Notes under the pieces: model-generated
The model's input: only the letters and a program-made list of their open reading frames with translations
What the model was told of the DNA's origin: nothing
Databases searched by the model: none
DNA from: Plantago elongata
Lineage: Eukaryota > Streptophyta > Magnoliopsida > Lamiales > Plantaginaceae
DNA length: 31,507 nt
Direction: 5' to 3'
NCBI GenBank assembly: GCA_036897095.1
Contig: JAYMSP010001494.1
Location: 1-31,507 of the forward strand
Shown: in pieces, positions 1 through 10,430 of the stretch
How positions within the stretch are numbered: position 1 is the stretch's first letter
How the letters are laid out: each line of letters opens with the position of its first letter
Translations under genes and position numbers: made by a program

Positions 1-20
1 GTGGGGGGGGGGGGGGGGAC
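1..20. repeat. poly-G tract at window edge
   Basis: The first 19 bases are almost pure G. It is either a mononucleotide microsatellite or a sequencing/assembly artefact beside a gap; the sequence alone cannot separate these. Confidence 0.6.
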
Positions 21-168
21 GATGGGGGCATGGTTTGTGTCGCGGCATCTGCAAAAACGTGAAACACATACAATAATAGTGAGCGTTAGTCTAGAAAAGA
101 ATGTCATAACAAAATGTTCATGCATAGAAAATATAAATACTTAAATTACTAATTGATTACAATATACA

Positions 169-620
169 TCATATACCGTAATTTCCGTCCTCTAAGTTTA
201 CATAATGATCCTTGTGCAGATCGAACAACTCATCATCCGCATCTATGTGATTTTCAGCTTGTTTATCAACATACACTTGTTGGTACAAATTGGTAATTGA
301 GTCATCTGTCTCAATGTACTCCACTTTCAAGCGAGCACGTATAGGTATTGCAGCTAACCATTCTGCTTTGTCGCGTTTCTTGCTTGGATAATCAAGGAAC
401 ACTACTTGTTGTGCTTCTCGTGGAAATCAAACAGATTGGCGCTGCATACCCCAGAGTTGCTTGTCGCCTTGGCCGTGTTACATTCAGTCGTTTGAAACCT
501 AAGGCCATTAACAATATAACCTGGGAATGTGTAGACCTTCTTATATAGCCCCTCTGCAAGAGCCTTAAAGTACAAGCTTCTGACGTTGTTGGTGGGGGGT
601 CTCGAACATATTCTTTCAAA
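169..620 (-). pseudogene. CACTA transposase-linked ORF fragment (DUF4216-like)
   Basis: On the minus strand one frame reads VYTFPGYIVNGLRFQ, then ATSNSGVCSAN. This matches the plant DUF4216 pattern (F-x-GY-x-VNG-x-RF-x-T ... T-x-NSGV) found next to the TNP2 transposase domain in CACTA elements. That frame hits a stop at 402-404. The next frame continues as an acidic tail of about 77 codons that ends in a stop at 169, so the original ORF carries at least one frameshift. Upstream (toward 620) the reading frame decays into non-coding DNA and no transposase catalytic core is present. It is a remnant and probably produces no functional protein. The tail frame is not independently recognisable and is assigned only by position. 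Confidence 0.6.
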
Positions 621-1545
621 TGATTAGATTATATTTCTTTTGGATTAGATCGATTCCAATTATGCCATGATTAAATATTAATTATCATAATTCCTTATAA
701 TTTCAAGATTAATTATTAAGCATTCAATATAGTATAAAATTTTCAACCTATTTTAAACATTTCAATACCTTATTTACTAATTGAACGGTTGTTTCGTACT
801 ATTTTATTATCGCTTTTAAGCTTCAAAAAAACTTTATTTACTAAAATTCATAAATTAAAAATTACCGATATTTTATAATTTAGTAAATATATCTAGGAAT
901 TTATCATATCAAAAATACTACATATATGCATACTTCACATTAATATACTCATTACCAAGATTACACATCTCCAAGTTAATTAACAAAATCTTAACATTAA
1001 ACTAATTAATTAGTATTGTACTCATTTGATATACTTAAGATCTAAATTAGTCTAAATCAACAATATTACTAAATTCGTCAAAAAAAAAATGGGTTTCAAA
1101 ATACTTAACTACATTATCCTAATCCTACTACATATGCCAAAATATTAGCTGCATACTTGAAAATATCATAATTCATTACAAAATAATCAAATTCACAATC
1201 AATATAGCAATTTCACATATCAAAGTAATACAATACTTAACATAAAGTATATAGTTCATATGATTCCAACCAATTCAACATAAATACTTAACTAATCAAT
1301 AAATTCCGAAAAGTTAGGTTTTTAGCCAAAATACCTTGATTCCGGACAAAATAGCGGATGAAATTTGAAGTTGTTGGAAGATACGAGATCCTTGTTCCAC
1401 GATCTTCGAATTGATACCAAGATTGCAAAGAACTATGAAGAATTAGCCAAAACCCATGAAAAATGAATTGGAGAAGGAGAAGAGGAGAAAGAAACGATTT
1501 GGAGGAAAATGAGCCTGCCCCATTTTTTTTTTTCATAAAACAGAA

Positions 1546-2168
1546 CTGGGGCGACGGATAATTTAACCGTCGCCCCAGTGTAACGATCCGTCGCCAACAA
1601 AAACCGTCGTGTAATTTTTGTTTTTTTTAGAAATATCAGCCAGTCCGCCATATTTTTTCTTGATAGAAAAATAAGATAAGGAGATGGCTCCACGTGCTCA
1701 GAGTGAAAATTTCTTAAATAACATAGGAAGACACCTTTCGTACTAGATAAGAGGCATTTATAGGTAACTCCTTCCTTAATCATTTAAAGCTAGTAATAAG
1801 CACACTCTTCTCAAATATTAATAAGGATACTCTCTAGTATACAAATAATATTTTTACTGTACCACGCATCTTTTTTCTAGTTTTTACTAGTATAAGTGAC
1901 TTGTACTTTTTAATACACTTAGAATAACCCATGTATCGTTTTGTCATACGTCAAATTACAAAAAGAATATGATAATTAGCAATGAATAAATTTATTCGTT
2001 GCTAAATTTTTTCCATTTATCGTTTTTCCACTTTTCTCCAAGCCGATAAATGTACCGATAAATAATTTATTCGTTACTTATCGACGAATAATTTTATTCG
2101 TCGGTAATGTAATTTTTTTTTATTTAGGGTCAACTAAACCTAGCGACGAATAAAATTATTCGTCGCTA
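1546..2168. repeat. sub-terminal hairpins of the CACTA element
   Basis: Three near-perfect inverted repeats lie in this stretch. The arms at 1546-1557 and 1567-1578 (CTGGGGCGACGG) pair with 12 bp around a 9-nt loop. The 2082-2103 copy pairs CGACGAATA with its complement. The 2141-2168 copy pairs TAGCGACGAATAA over 13 bp with a 2-nt centre. Related GATAAA/TTATTCG fragments sit between them. Clustered short repeats just inside the termini are typical of CACTA elements, where they bind the element's own regulatory protein. Confidence 0.6.
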
Positions 2169-2250
2169 ACCTTACCGATTCGTGGATACATTACCTATGA
2201 ATAGCTTCCGTTGTCCAAATCCGTCGCGATTTCGCTGTTTTTTTGTAGTG

Positions 2251-2438
2251 TTTCTAGCTCGGTTGTATCCGTAGGTGGGATAATGTGTTCAATGACGTCA
2301 TGAACCATGGCTTGGACTTTGAACAAGGTGGACCATTCGTGGTAGCAGGCGATTTCAAGGTCAAGGGTAATGGGGAGGGGCCTTGACATTAGAGACGACG
2401 AGAGCCAAGTGGAAACCGGTAGCTTTTTCGGCGGTCAT
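2251..2438 (-). pseudogene. Ty1/Copia gag N-terminal fragment
   Basis: Read on the minus strand from an ATG at 2436-2438, the first frame contains FHLALVVSNVKA. After a frameshift near 2385 a second frame reads PITLDLEIACYHEW, then STLFKVQAMVHDVIEHIIPP. This is the start of Copia-type gag as found in plants (the UBN2/DUF4219-like region with its YxxW motif). The reading frame runs straight into the CACTA terminus at 2250, so the gag was interrupted by insertion. It is broken by a frameshift and by truncation. Confidence 0.65.
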
Positions 2439-2785
2439 GGTAACATGGAAACAAGGAAAACATGGAGAAGGTTTCTGTTTTGCTAGTTTCGGAAGGCAAC
2501 AGGGAGGCCGTATATGGAGCAATCGAAACAAGAAAATATGTACGGAGATGCTGTTGCGATCGATTTGAGAAGACGGACGACTGTTGTGTGGGAGTTTCTG
2601 TCGAAAGAAGGGAAAAACAGGGAGGCTGCTTTGGGTTCGACGGAAAGGGAAAAACAGGGAAGCTGCTTTGGGTTCGACGGAAAGAGAGAAGAATACGGCT
2701 TGGGGCTTTGGGTTCGACGGAAAGAGAGAGAAGAATATGGCTTGGAGTTTTGGTTTCTAGGAGTAGAACCTAACTGATGATACCA
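2439..2785 (-). mobile_element. Copia leader with primer-binding site
   Basis: This stretch lies between the gag start and the LTR. At 2769-2785 (minus strand) it begins TGGTATCA, matching the initiator-tRNA-Met primer-binding site of plant Copia elements, and directly abuts the LTR. Inside, CTTTGGGTTCGACGGAAAG occurs at 2629, 2666 and 2706, spaced 37 and 40 bp apart, giving a short tandem repeat in the leader. Several overlapping open frames here on the plus strand have no recognisable product. Confidence 0.5.
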
Positions 2786-2980
2786 TGTAAGAATATTGAA
2801 TATAAATCGTGTGTATACATATTATCACATGGGGTATATGGGGTATATAAGAAGTTAAGTCTATGCTAATTAGAAATTATAACTCTAATCTAACTATGAT
2901 TCATATATATATATATACTATTTTAATATTAATACAATTTCATATTCTATCTATATGAATAGAGGTCTAGAGCTTTATCA
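2786..2980 (-). mobile_element. probable 5' LTR of the Copia element
   Basis: On the minus strand the segment starts TGATAAAGC at 2980 and ends TTACA at 2786, giving the TG..CA ends of an LTR. The primer-binding site follows immediately. The length is 195 bp, within the range of small Copia LTRs. No second LTR is in the window; the rest of the element is presumably beyond or destroyed by the CACTA insertion. Confidence 0.5.
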
Positions 2981-2988
2981 ATTATTAT

Positions 2989-3181
2989 AAGGCCTTCTTT
3001 AGTCGGTTCAAAAATTAAAAGTACAAACTACTTTTGTCAATTCATTCCTTATTAAGGCCTTCTTTAGTCGGTTCAAAAATTAAAAGTACAAACTACTTTT
3101 GTCAATTCATTCCTTATTAAGGCCTTCTTTAGTCGGTTCAAAAATTAAAAGTACAAACTACTTTTGTCAATTCATTCCTTA
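2989..3181. repeat. 65-bp tandem repeat, three copies
   Basis: Three essentially identical copies start at 2989, 3054 and 3119, each beginning AAGGCCTTCTTTAGTCGG and ending near TCATTCCTTA. The copies are indistinguishable by eye, so the amplification is recent, or it is an assembly duplication. They begin 8 bp outside the Copia LTR. Confidence 0.9.
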
Positions 3182-6010
3182 ACTTATTCTAAAAAGTTAT
3201 TCAATAAAAATTCAAATATCAAATCAGTCCCTAGTACCAATCTTCATCATTCCTACCTTGTTTTTTATTCGTTTTAATTTTTTCATTACATACTTATAAT
3301 TTAAAATATATTAACTGTTTCATTCATTTTTCATCATATTTTATGCTCATTTTAAGATTTTTGATATATCTTTTACGTTACAGAGGAGGGCTTTATTCCT
3401 AAAATTCACTTGAAGGAGAATATGTGGTTGAAACGGGAGCAATCATAACCAATTTAAACCAAAACCGTCGGTTCAATTCGAGTTCCAACTTCCAAGGGAA
3501 GGCAAGTTTTAAATTGTCTTCTTGGTACGTGGTCCTAATTTAACAAGTTGGTAATTTGGTACTAGTGTTTAGTAAACTGTCTCCAATAGTATAATAATGG
3601 ACTAAAAAAATTATAGATCTGATACGAAGTTCGTGGTGAAGATTTTTAGGCAATTGTGAGCTCACTCATATTCATATGAAGATTATTCGATTCTAACCTG
3701 TAGGTGCATTATTCATTGATCTTTCCCATTCCCTTGCTCCAGCAGTCTAGCTAGCTCACTCTCATGGTAAAAGGGTAACCCACTATTTATATTGGAATAC
3801 ACCTTATTTTGAGACGGGTTGGTATAAAATTTGAGTGGACTTTTTCAATTGAAATTAAAAATTTTATGTATAAAATATTTGATTTGAATGGGTAAATGGC
3901 CACTCCAACGGTATAACAAACCGACCTTTGTCATGAACCACATATGGCTATACTTTGTTTACTGAGTGGTTCTCATATATAAAGAACCTATTTGAAGAAT
4001 CTAAATTATAACTAATAATTAATTAATTTACGGACTGTCTTGACTACAAGAACCCAAATGTAATTTATTTTCCTAGAGAAGTAAAAAAAATTTAAAACGG
4101 CAAAAGGGTCTTAAAGTCAAATCTCCAAATTATATATTAGTTAGAGTTGAAACGTATTAACAATTGAGATGTGTTTCATTTACGAGTAAAACTGTGTTTG
4201 TATCTGTCTACCTCCAAATTCAGCACGCATGATCATTTTCATCAATTCCCCTTCGTTCTGCATATATTCTGCTGCAAAAAATGAGTTTTCCCATATCATC
4301 CTTCATCGAAAGGAATTTAAAACTTCACCGCTTATTGGAAAAATTGATTCTCACGTCACGTATATCCGCAGATTGAATATATCCCCTTCAAATTTTGCGT
4401 GACCGATTAAGAGACCACTTGCCCATTTTCAGATATGGTAAATTAATAAAATATAGGACCATATGATATTATGCTGATGTACGAGCAATATCAACCGTAT
4501 ATGATCCAAATGTTATGTTTATGATCCCATCAGAAGGCAGGGTCATGGGATATTTATAAACTATTATTTCAATAATAATCTCAAATTTCAATATTGGAGT
4601 ACACTATTCGTTATAAATGAAACGTTGTCTGTTTTAAAAATTGGTATGGGTCTTATGGGACATCTCGATATCTTTGGACGACCTAGAATACAACATTAAA
4701 TACGATTTGTTTTTTTTCCTTTTGTAATTATTTATTGAAAGCTTCATTTATGCTTTTAACTCTATTAATAAAAAGATTATCGTTTAAAAAAATGTATATA
4801 TTAAATTGATAGGATTCGTTGCACAATGTTTTCAACTGTTTCATCTTTTGATTTTCTCATATTCAAATTACTACAATTTAGGTTTTATTTTTATTCCGGC
4901 ACACGTTTGCCAGTACACTCTACCAAAATATGTGAATGAATGGTGAACTACGCCTATAATCGAAAAAACCCTCATGATCTGAAAATGAGGGAAGAGAATT
5001 TGTTTAGAGAGCTAATACATTTTGCTAGGGGAGATGTCACGAAGTATACCGCTGATAACGCAATAGTAATATTGACATGTTGAAACCTGAAATTCTCCAA
5101 GTTTAATTTTCAAGGGAGCATGTTGACAAGTTATAAACTAAAAGCAATTCAATCCGATGAAAAACGGACATTTTTCTTCTCTTCCCGTTAATTGTAGACC
5201 AAAACCACCGAATTAAAAGTGACAATAAATCGTTTCTTGACCAGTACTAATATTCTAATTGATCCAGAATCATGGACTAAATCTGCATAGTTTTGAAACA
5301 CGAATTTTTCCCATCCAAGAACCGTGGGCTATCAAGACTCAAGTTGGTAGACCAGTAGATAGATACAGCACTATATATAATTGCACAGGGTTATTGACTT
5401 ATTGTCCGAGCACCCCTTATTGTACTTTAATGTCCAAAGGGAAATTTGCACAAACACTACCTATATTGTCCAATGACACATTAACACACGGACGTAAAAA
5501 AAAAAAAGACACGTATGAATATTATTCAGAAAAGTTTGTGTATACACCACGCAAACAATCTACGAAATCATTTAAATGAAGCTACTCAAATAACTCAATA
5601 TACTTATGCATATCAAACATGAAGCATGTCGTGTTTTGCCAATTACCTTGTTAACATTATTATCAAAATATATACTTGTGTTACTCGAATTTTGTTGTGG
5701 TGGAGAACTACATATCTGAGTAGATGTAAAATGAACATCAACTAATAAACTATGCAAACTGAGAATTATTCCTCTGATTAAGACATTATATTATAATCGT
5801 AAAATTACATTTTAATTTTTACTGGATTTTATTGAATGTTTTCGAAGAAGAAGATTTCATGTGCAAGTGGGAGTTCTAATTGTATTAGATTTCTAACAGT
5901 TGACTTTTAACAGTGATGTATATATATATGCAGACATATGGGGTTTATATGTAATTGACATATACTCATGGGTTTTTGTGTAAATTCCCCATTAAAAAAA
6001 TATCTACGTC
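3182..6010. other. intergenic, no gene recognised
   Basis: AT-rich DNA with frequent stops in all frames. A plus-strand open frame at 5259-5579 has no recognisable domain and ordinary intergenic composition, so I do not call it. The last ~150 bases before 6018 probably belong to the promoter of the glycosyltransferase; TTGAC (W-box core) motifs occur near 5899 and, inverted, near 6008. Confidence 0.6.
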
Positions 6011-6017
6011 AACCTGC

Positions 6018-6072
6018 CTATATATATTCATCACTCGGTGAATGAACAATTACAATCCCTCATCACTATAAA
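6018..6072 (+). promoter_or_regulatory. candidate TATA boxes of the glycosyltransferase
   Basis: CCTATATATATTC at about 6018-6030 and CTATAAAT at about 6066-6073 both lie upstream of the ATG at 6158. They imply 5' leaders of roughly 100 or 60 bases. I cannot tell which is used. Confidence 0.45.
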
Positions 6073-6157
6073 TTCCATGTCTTAACATATTTCACAAGAA
6101 AATTTCTATAAGTCTCTTCTTTATTGTAATTTTCTTCTTCAATAACATAGTGAAAAA

Positions 6158-7579
6158 ATGGGACTACACATTGTCCTTCTTCCCATGGTAGCTGCTGGCC
6201 ATATCCTTCCCATGATGGACCTCGCCAAGTTACTATGTTCCAGAGGTGTTAAAACAACCTTCATTTCTCCACTCTCATATGCTGATGCCATAATCCGAGC
6301 CCAAGATTCAGGCCTCGATATCGGGCTCAGCATTATCGATTTCCCACCCAAAGGTTGTGAACTGCCTGATTTTATGACCACCCCAGATTGGCTTCATCAG
6401 TTCATCAAGGCACTCACCTTTCTCCAAGAACCATTCGAGAAACTGCTCCAAGAGATCCACCCTGATGCTATCATTTCCGACTCGTTCATGCACTGGACTT
6501 CAGACTCTGCTGCAAAATTCGGTATCCCGAGATTGGTTTATTATGTGGCAGGTTATTTACCCACATGTGGTTTGGAGGAGTTGAGGCTCCACAAGCCATA
6601 CCAAAGTATTTCTGATGATCAACCCTTTGTCATTCCTAATTTACCCGGCAATTTCACTTTTCTGAAATCACAAGTTCCTACATTTGAACTAGAAAAGGAG
6701 GATAAAAAAGATGATCCTTTCACCAAATGGTTGTTGAAAATGGAGATATCAGATGAGAGGAGCTATGGGGCGATTTTTAACAGCTTCTACGAGCTTGAAC
6801 CTGATTACGTCGATCACTGGCGTAATGGCTTAGGCCGAAAAGGGTGGCATGTAGGTCCCCTCTTCTTATCCAACGACGAAAACCCAGAGGAAAGGTCGTG
6901 CAGAGGTAAGAAGTCATCAGTTGCTGCTGCACAGGATCCTTGTTTGGCATGGCTGGATACAAAACCAGCTAGTTCGGTTGTTTATGTATGCTTTGGAAGC
7001 ACGGTAAACTTCACTTCAGCTCAACAACATGAAACGGCAATAGGCCTCGAGGCTTCCGGGCAGGATTTCATTTGGGTGGTCAGGCAAAACAAAGGCGATA
7101 AAGAGGAATGGCTTCCTGAAGGGTTTGAAGAGGGGGTGAAGCCAAAAGGCCTAATTGTAAGGGGATGGGCCCCACAAATTTTGATTCTGGACCATCCGGC
7201 CATCGGTGCATTTGTGACGCATTGTGGGTGGAACTCTACAATTGAAGGAATTGGTGCTGGGGTGCCTATGGCTGCGTGGCCAGTGAATGCGGAGCAACAT
7301 TATAATGAGAAGCTGTTAGTGGATGTTATGAAAATAGGAGTTTCGGTTGGGAGTAAGAAGTGGGCGTTAATTGCGAGTGAAGGGGTGTCAAGTGATGCTA
7401 TCGCCAAGGCTGTGAAGGAAATTATGCGCGGAAAAGGCGTTGAGGAGATGAGAAAGCGAGCGAAAGGCTATAAGGAACGCGCAAGAAAGGCTGTGCAACC
7501 TGGTGGATCATCTTATCTTAGCATGACTGATTTCATAGAGGAGTTGAGTAACTATCCAAAATCCAACGGAAAAGCCTAA
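6158..7579 (+). CDS. UDP-glycosyltransferase, UGT73-like, single exon
   Basis: Encodes 473 residues, the usual length for plant family-1 glycosyltransferases, with no intron. The C-terminal PSPG box, which binds the UDP-sugar, spans residues 337-380: it opens WAPQ, contains HCGWNS and closes with Gln380, the residue usually linked to UDP-glucose rather than UDP-galactose. His15 (AAGH) is the expected catalytic base and Asp108 (IISD) its partner. SDSFMHWTSDSAAKFGIPR and VYVCFGS followed by GLEASGQDFIWVVR are typical of the UGT73 clade, which glucosylates phenolics, flavonoids, coumarins and triterpenoids in the cytosol. The N-terminal acceptor-binding half is intact, but the actual acceptor cannot be read from sequence. 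The ATG has a good plant context (AAAAATGGG). It stands alone with no neighbouring pathway gene. Confidence 0.95.
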   Translation: MGLHIVLLPMVAAGHILPMMDLAKLLCSRGVKTTFISPLSYADAIIRAQDSGLDIGLSIIDFPPKGCELPDFMTTPDWLHQFIKALTFLQEPFEKLLQEIHPDAIISDSFMHWTSDSAAKFGIPRLVYYVAGYLPTCGLEELRLHKPYQSISDDQPFVIPNLPGNFTFLKSQVPTFELEKEDKKDDPFTKWLLKMEISDERSYGAIFNSFYELEPDYVDHWRNGLGRKGWHVGPLFLSNDENPEERSCRGKKSSVAAAQDPCLAWLDTKPASSVVYVCFGSTVNFTSAQQHETAIGLEASGQDFIWVVRQNKGDKEEWLPEGFEEGVKPKGLIVRGWAPQILILDHPAIGAFVTHCGWNSTIEGIGAGVPMAAWPVNAEQHYNEKLLVDVMKIGVSVGSKKWALIASEGVSSDAIAKAVKEIMRGKGVEEMRKRAKGYKERARKAVQPGGSSYLSMTDFIEELSNYPKSNGKA

Positions 7580-8298
7580 ATCAACCAGCTAGATATATAT
7601 TATCGGATCGGATCTTGGTAATTGATAGCATTCAATAAGCGAATTTATAGAATAGCTAGCCTCTGAATTTTAATTTTAAGCTGTGTAATTGTCTTCTCTG
7701 TACTTGTTTTTTTGCAATAATACTTGATTGATTACTTTTATACGTTTATCTTGCAACAAATAACACCAGTGTTTGATTACTTGTTGATACTTACTGGTTT
7801 GACAGCAAAAGTGAATTTACAAGAGCTGGAGCTCTGTCTGACAGGCAGCTCCATCAAGTCGTCAACTAACTTATTACGGTACTATTCACAATGCACATTG
7901 TACTACTCAAATCCCTATGGTGAATAACTGTACAATCCCAAGTGCAATATGTACAACTGTACAAAACAATCGGCTTTAAGTGGTTGCTTGAGTTTGAGTT
8001 CATCTTCTTCACTCTCACAATCTTGTTGAATTATCATATTGTCCAATTAATATGCACCATGTAGAATTAGCAAAAATCTTGAGAAATACCGAAAAATCTA
8101 TAGATTCATTTTGTGGGCCTCAAAATTATCATAAAATCAATATGAATAATTAGATTCTATATATTTTTACAGGTTTAAACATCTAGAAAAGAACAATTTT
8201 ATTGTGGTACCAAAATTTTGGGTAGAATCACAGTGAATACAAACTCCACTGTAGATTAAATTTAATTTGTATATGGACTTTTACACGATACTTTTTAC
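7580..8298. other. glycosyltransferase 3' region and spacer
   Basis: T-rich sequence after the stop, with an AATAAT near 7714 that could act as a polyadenylation signal. No coding or RNA gene is recognised in the rest. The short open frame at 7724-7927 has no recognisable content. Confidence 0.5.
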
Positions 8299-8300
8299 TA

Positions 8301-8537
8301 CTCCCTCCGTTACGAATTAGAAGATCCACGGGATCGGACACAAGTTTTAAGAAAAAAGTGATAAAGTAAAAAATAAGGTAATAAAGTATGAGTGTGATTT
8401 GATAAAATATAAGAAATCGTGAATAAAGTATGAGAAAAATAATGTATAAAATAGGAGAGAGATTTTTATTTAAGTAAATGAGACTTTTAATTTAGAATAA
8501 CTCAAAATGAAATATAACATTGTTGTGACGGATGAAG
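8301..8537. mobile_element. Stowaway-type MITE (Tc1/mariner), degenerate
   Basis: Begins CTCCCTCCGT after a TA (8299-8300) and ends ACGGATGAAG before a TA (8538-8539). The CTCCCTCCGT terminus with TA target duplication is the hallmark of Stowaway MITEs in plants. The inside is AT-rich and non-coding (GATAAAGT and TGAGA motifs recur). The right terminus has diverged, so the copy is old. Confidence 0.8.
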
Positions 8538-8539
8538 TA

Positions 8540-9735
8540 TATTTTAGATGAATACATTATTTTCTATATGTGTAACGTTGATTATTCTTTACAAATTTAT
8601 CCGGCTACAATTGATATTTGATAATGCTTTTTAGTCACTCTGCTATACCTAGTGTTATTTTGGCCCGGTTTTACATGTTGAAAAAGAAATGGAGAAAAGA
8701 AAATGCAATAAGTCGGTTATCAAGACATGGGTTTACTTTTTTCACGGTAATTTCATGAGCTAGCTGTTATTTAATTTGACGCAAATAGAGGCGACTGACA
8801 CGTACTGAATCCTAGCTCTCGACATTTTTGGCAAACCACATCTTCTCCGATCTCAAACAATTTTGTCAAATTGAAAACATATTTTCAACATATATAATAT
8901 AAAGATATAATATTGTCTCCAAACTCTCGTGCATGAAAGTATGCCGACGAAATAAAAAGGGGCAAAAAGCATTGACGTTAACACAAATCAACTTCAGGAG
9001 AAAATGGAAAAGGAGACCAACCATTTCCATATGCATACACTAAAATTGAGAAGTCTAGATATTTATATATATTTACCTAGGTTGTAAGTAAAATAATTAA
9101 TTTTATTAAGTACAACATTTATATTAACTATCAACTTTAATATACTTTCATGTTACAAAAACATTAGAACCATATATATAATATATATTTATAAATTTTC
9201 ATAATACACCTTTCATTTCTAGATAAATGATATATCAACCTCTCATATAAAACTCTACGTAAAAAATTAAGTGGTCTCATCTCATTGATTTCATGGGCAA
9301 AATTTAAATTATCTTTTATTTAGATATTTTATATTGGATTATTTGTCAAATGGTGATTAGTAGACCACTTTTTTACTCTAAAACATCAACATATATTGAG
9401 CTTACTATTAAATCACCTTTCTTATCAAAAGGTCATATTGTGTTGTTAATATTACAATTCATATTATACATTTGATTATTGAAAATAAAATTACAACAAT
9501 TATATACAAATAATCTTGTATATTGTGTTGTACTTAATCCACACCCATAACTTATTTTGTATTTTTTATTATGAGCTTTTTGTCACCTTCTTATTTTTTA
9601 AACATATCACGTGTTGCAAAAATTAATAAAATTTGTCAAATTAAAAAAAAAATTAAAAATAAAACATAATTTATCAAATTAAAAAATAAATAATATGATT
9701 GATCAACAAAATTTGTCCTGGATATAATTTGCTAT
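8540..9735. other. AT-rich intergenic DNA
   Basis: No gene recognised. The last part (9590-9720) is very A-rich with repeated AAATTTGTCAAATTAAAAA-like runs and grades into the periodic array that follows. Confidence 0.6.
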
Positions 9736-9739
9736 TGAC

Positions 9740-10430
9740 CGGCAAAGTTTATCTTGGACATAATTGTCACATGCAAAGTTTGTCACGGACGGGCAAACTA
9801 TGCCGGTGAAATCAACAAATCAACAAAATTTGCCCCAAGTATAGCTTGCCAGTGGCACATTGCCTTGGGCATTTATAATTTGTCACTGGCGAAGTTTACT
9901 ACGGACAAACTATATTTGCCGGTAAATCAAGAAAGTTTGCCCGAGTATAATTTGCCAACAGTAAAGTTTACCGCCGGCACAGTGTAGCACTGGCAAAGTT
10001 TGCTAAGTATAATTTGTCAACGACAAAGTTTGCCTCGGCACAGTATGACACTGAAAAAGTTCGCCAACGGCATGTGCCATAAGGAAAGTTTGTCTTGGAC
10101 ATTTATAATTTGTCATCGGCAAAGTTTATCCCGAGTATAATTCGACACTGGGATAGCTTGCCAGTGTGTCACTGGCAAAGTTTTCCAACGGCATGTGCCA
10201 CTGTCAAAGTTTGACACCAACACAGTTTGTTGCTGGCAAAGTTTATCACCGGCATAGTGTGCCACTGACAAAGTTTGCACCGGACATGACGTCCCATGTA
10301 TAAAGTTTGTGCAAACTTCTCGTGTTGCTCAAGTTTGTTTTATTAGTTTAATTATTTTTTTATTTTTTAATACGATAAATCAACAAGTTCACCTCAAGCA
10401 TAATTTGCCACTGACAAAGTTTGCTCGAGT
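9740..10430. repeat. degenerate array with ~31-bp period (GGCAAAGTTTGCC motif)
   Basis: About 16 copies of a CAAAGTTT core, usually flanked by TGCC or TGGC, lie in this stretch. From 9963 to 10302 the AAAG of the core falls at 9963, 9995, 10025, 10056, 10085, 10121, 10177, 10206, 10238, 10270 and 10302. Most steps are 29-32 bp; the 56-bp step spans a decayed copy near 10152. ATAATTTGCCACTGG fills the rest of the unit. TTTGCC-rich repeat blocks are known beneath the ends of some CACTA elements, so this may be the sub-terminal part of a dead DNA transposon. No terminus was found. An open frame at 9754-9987 is only repeat sequence. Confidence 0.8.

Larger units (their letters stand above)
1..2250 (-). 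mobile_element. degenerate CACTA (En/Spm-type) DNA transposon, right-hand end
   Basis: Read on the minus strand, the element starts at 2250 with CACTACAAAAAAA, the diagnostic terminus of CACTA elements, followed by sub-terminal GCGACGG/CGTCGC motifs and several short hairpins. A TTT at 2251-2253 could be one copy of the usual 3-bp target duplication. A broken ORF resembling the DUF4216 region of CACTA transposase genes lies further in (169-620) in the same orientation. I infer that both belong to one element that runs past the left edge of the window; the opposite CACTA end was not found. The inner part (620-1280) is very AT-rich with no readable coding. A C/T-rich stretch on the minus strand at 1300-1530 looks like a leader exon ending in a possible GT donor, but this is weak. 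Confidence 0.55.

Noticed and set aside
1433-1783. 116-codon minus-strand open frame
   Set aside because: Runs through the CACTA hairpin and a poly-T tract; no domain. At most transposon leader sequence.
2989-3181. CRISPR-like regular repeats
   Set aside because: Copies are directly abutting with no unique spacers, and the DNA is plant nuclear.
5259-5579. 106-codon plus-strand open frame
   Set aside because: Intergenic base composition, ends in poly-Lys from an A-run, no recognisable motif or promoter.
9740-10430. CRISPR or protein-coding repeat interpretation of the ~31-bp array
   Set aside because: The whole unit decays together, with no conserved-repeat/variable-spacer pattern and stops in all frames beyond short stretches.
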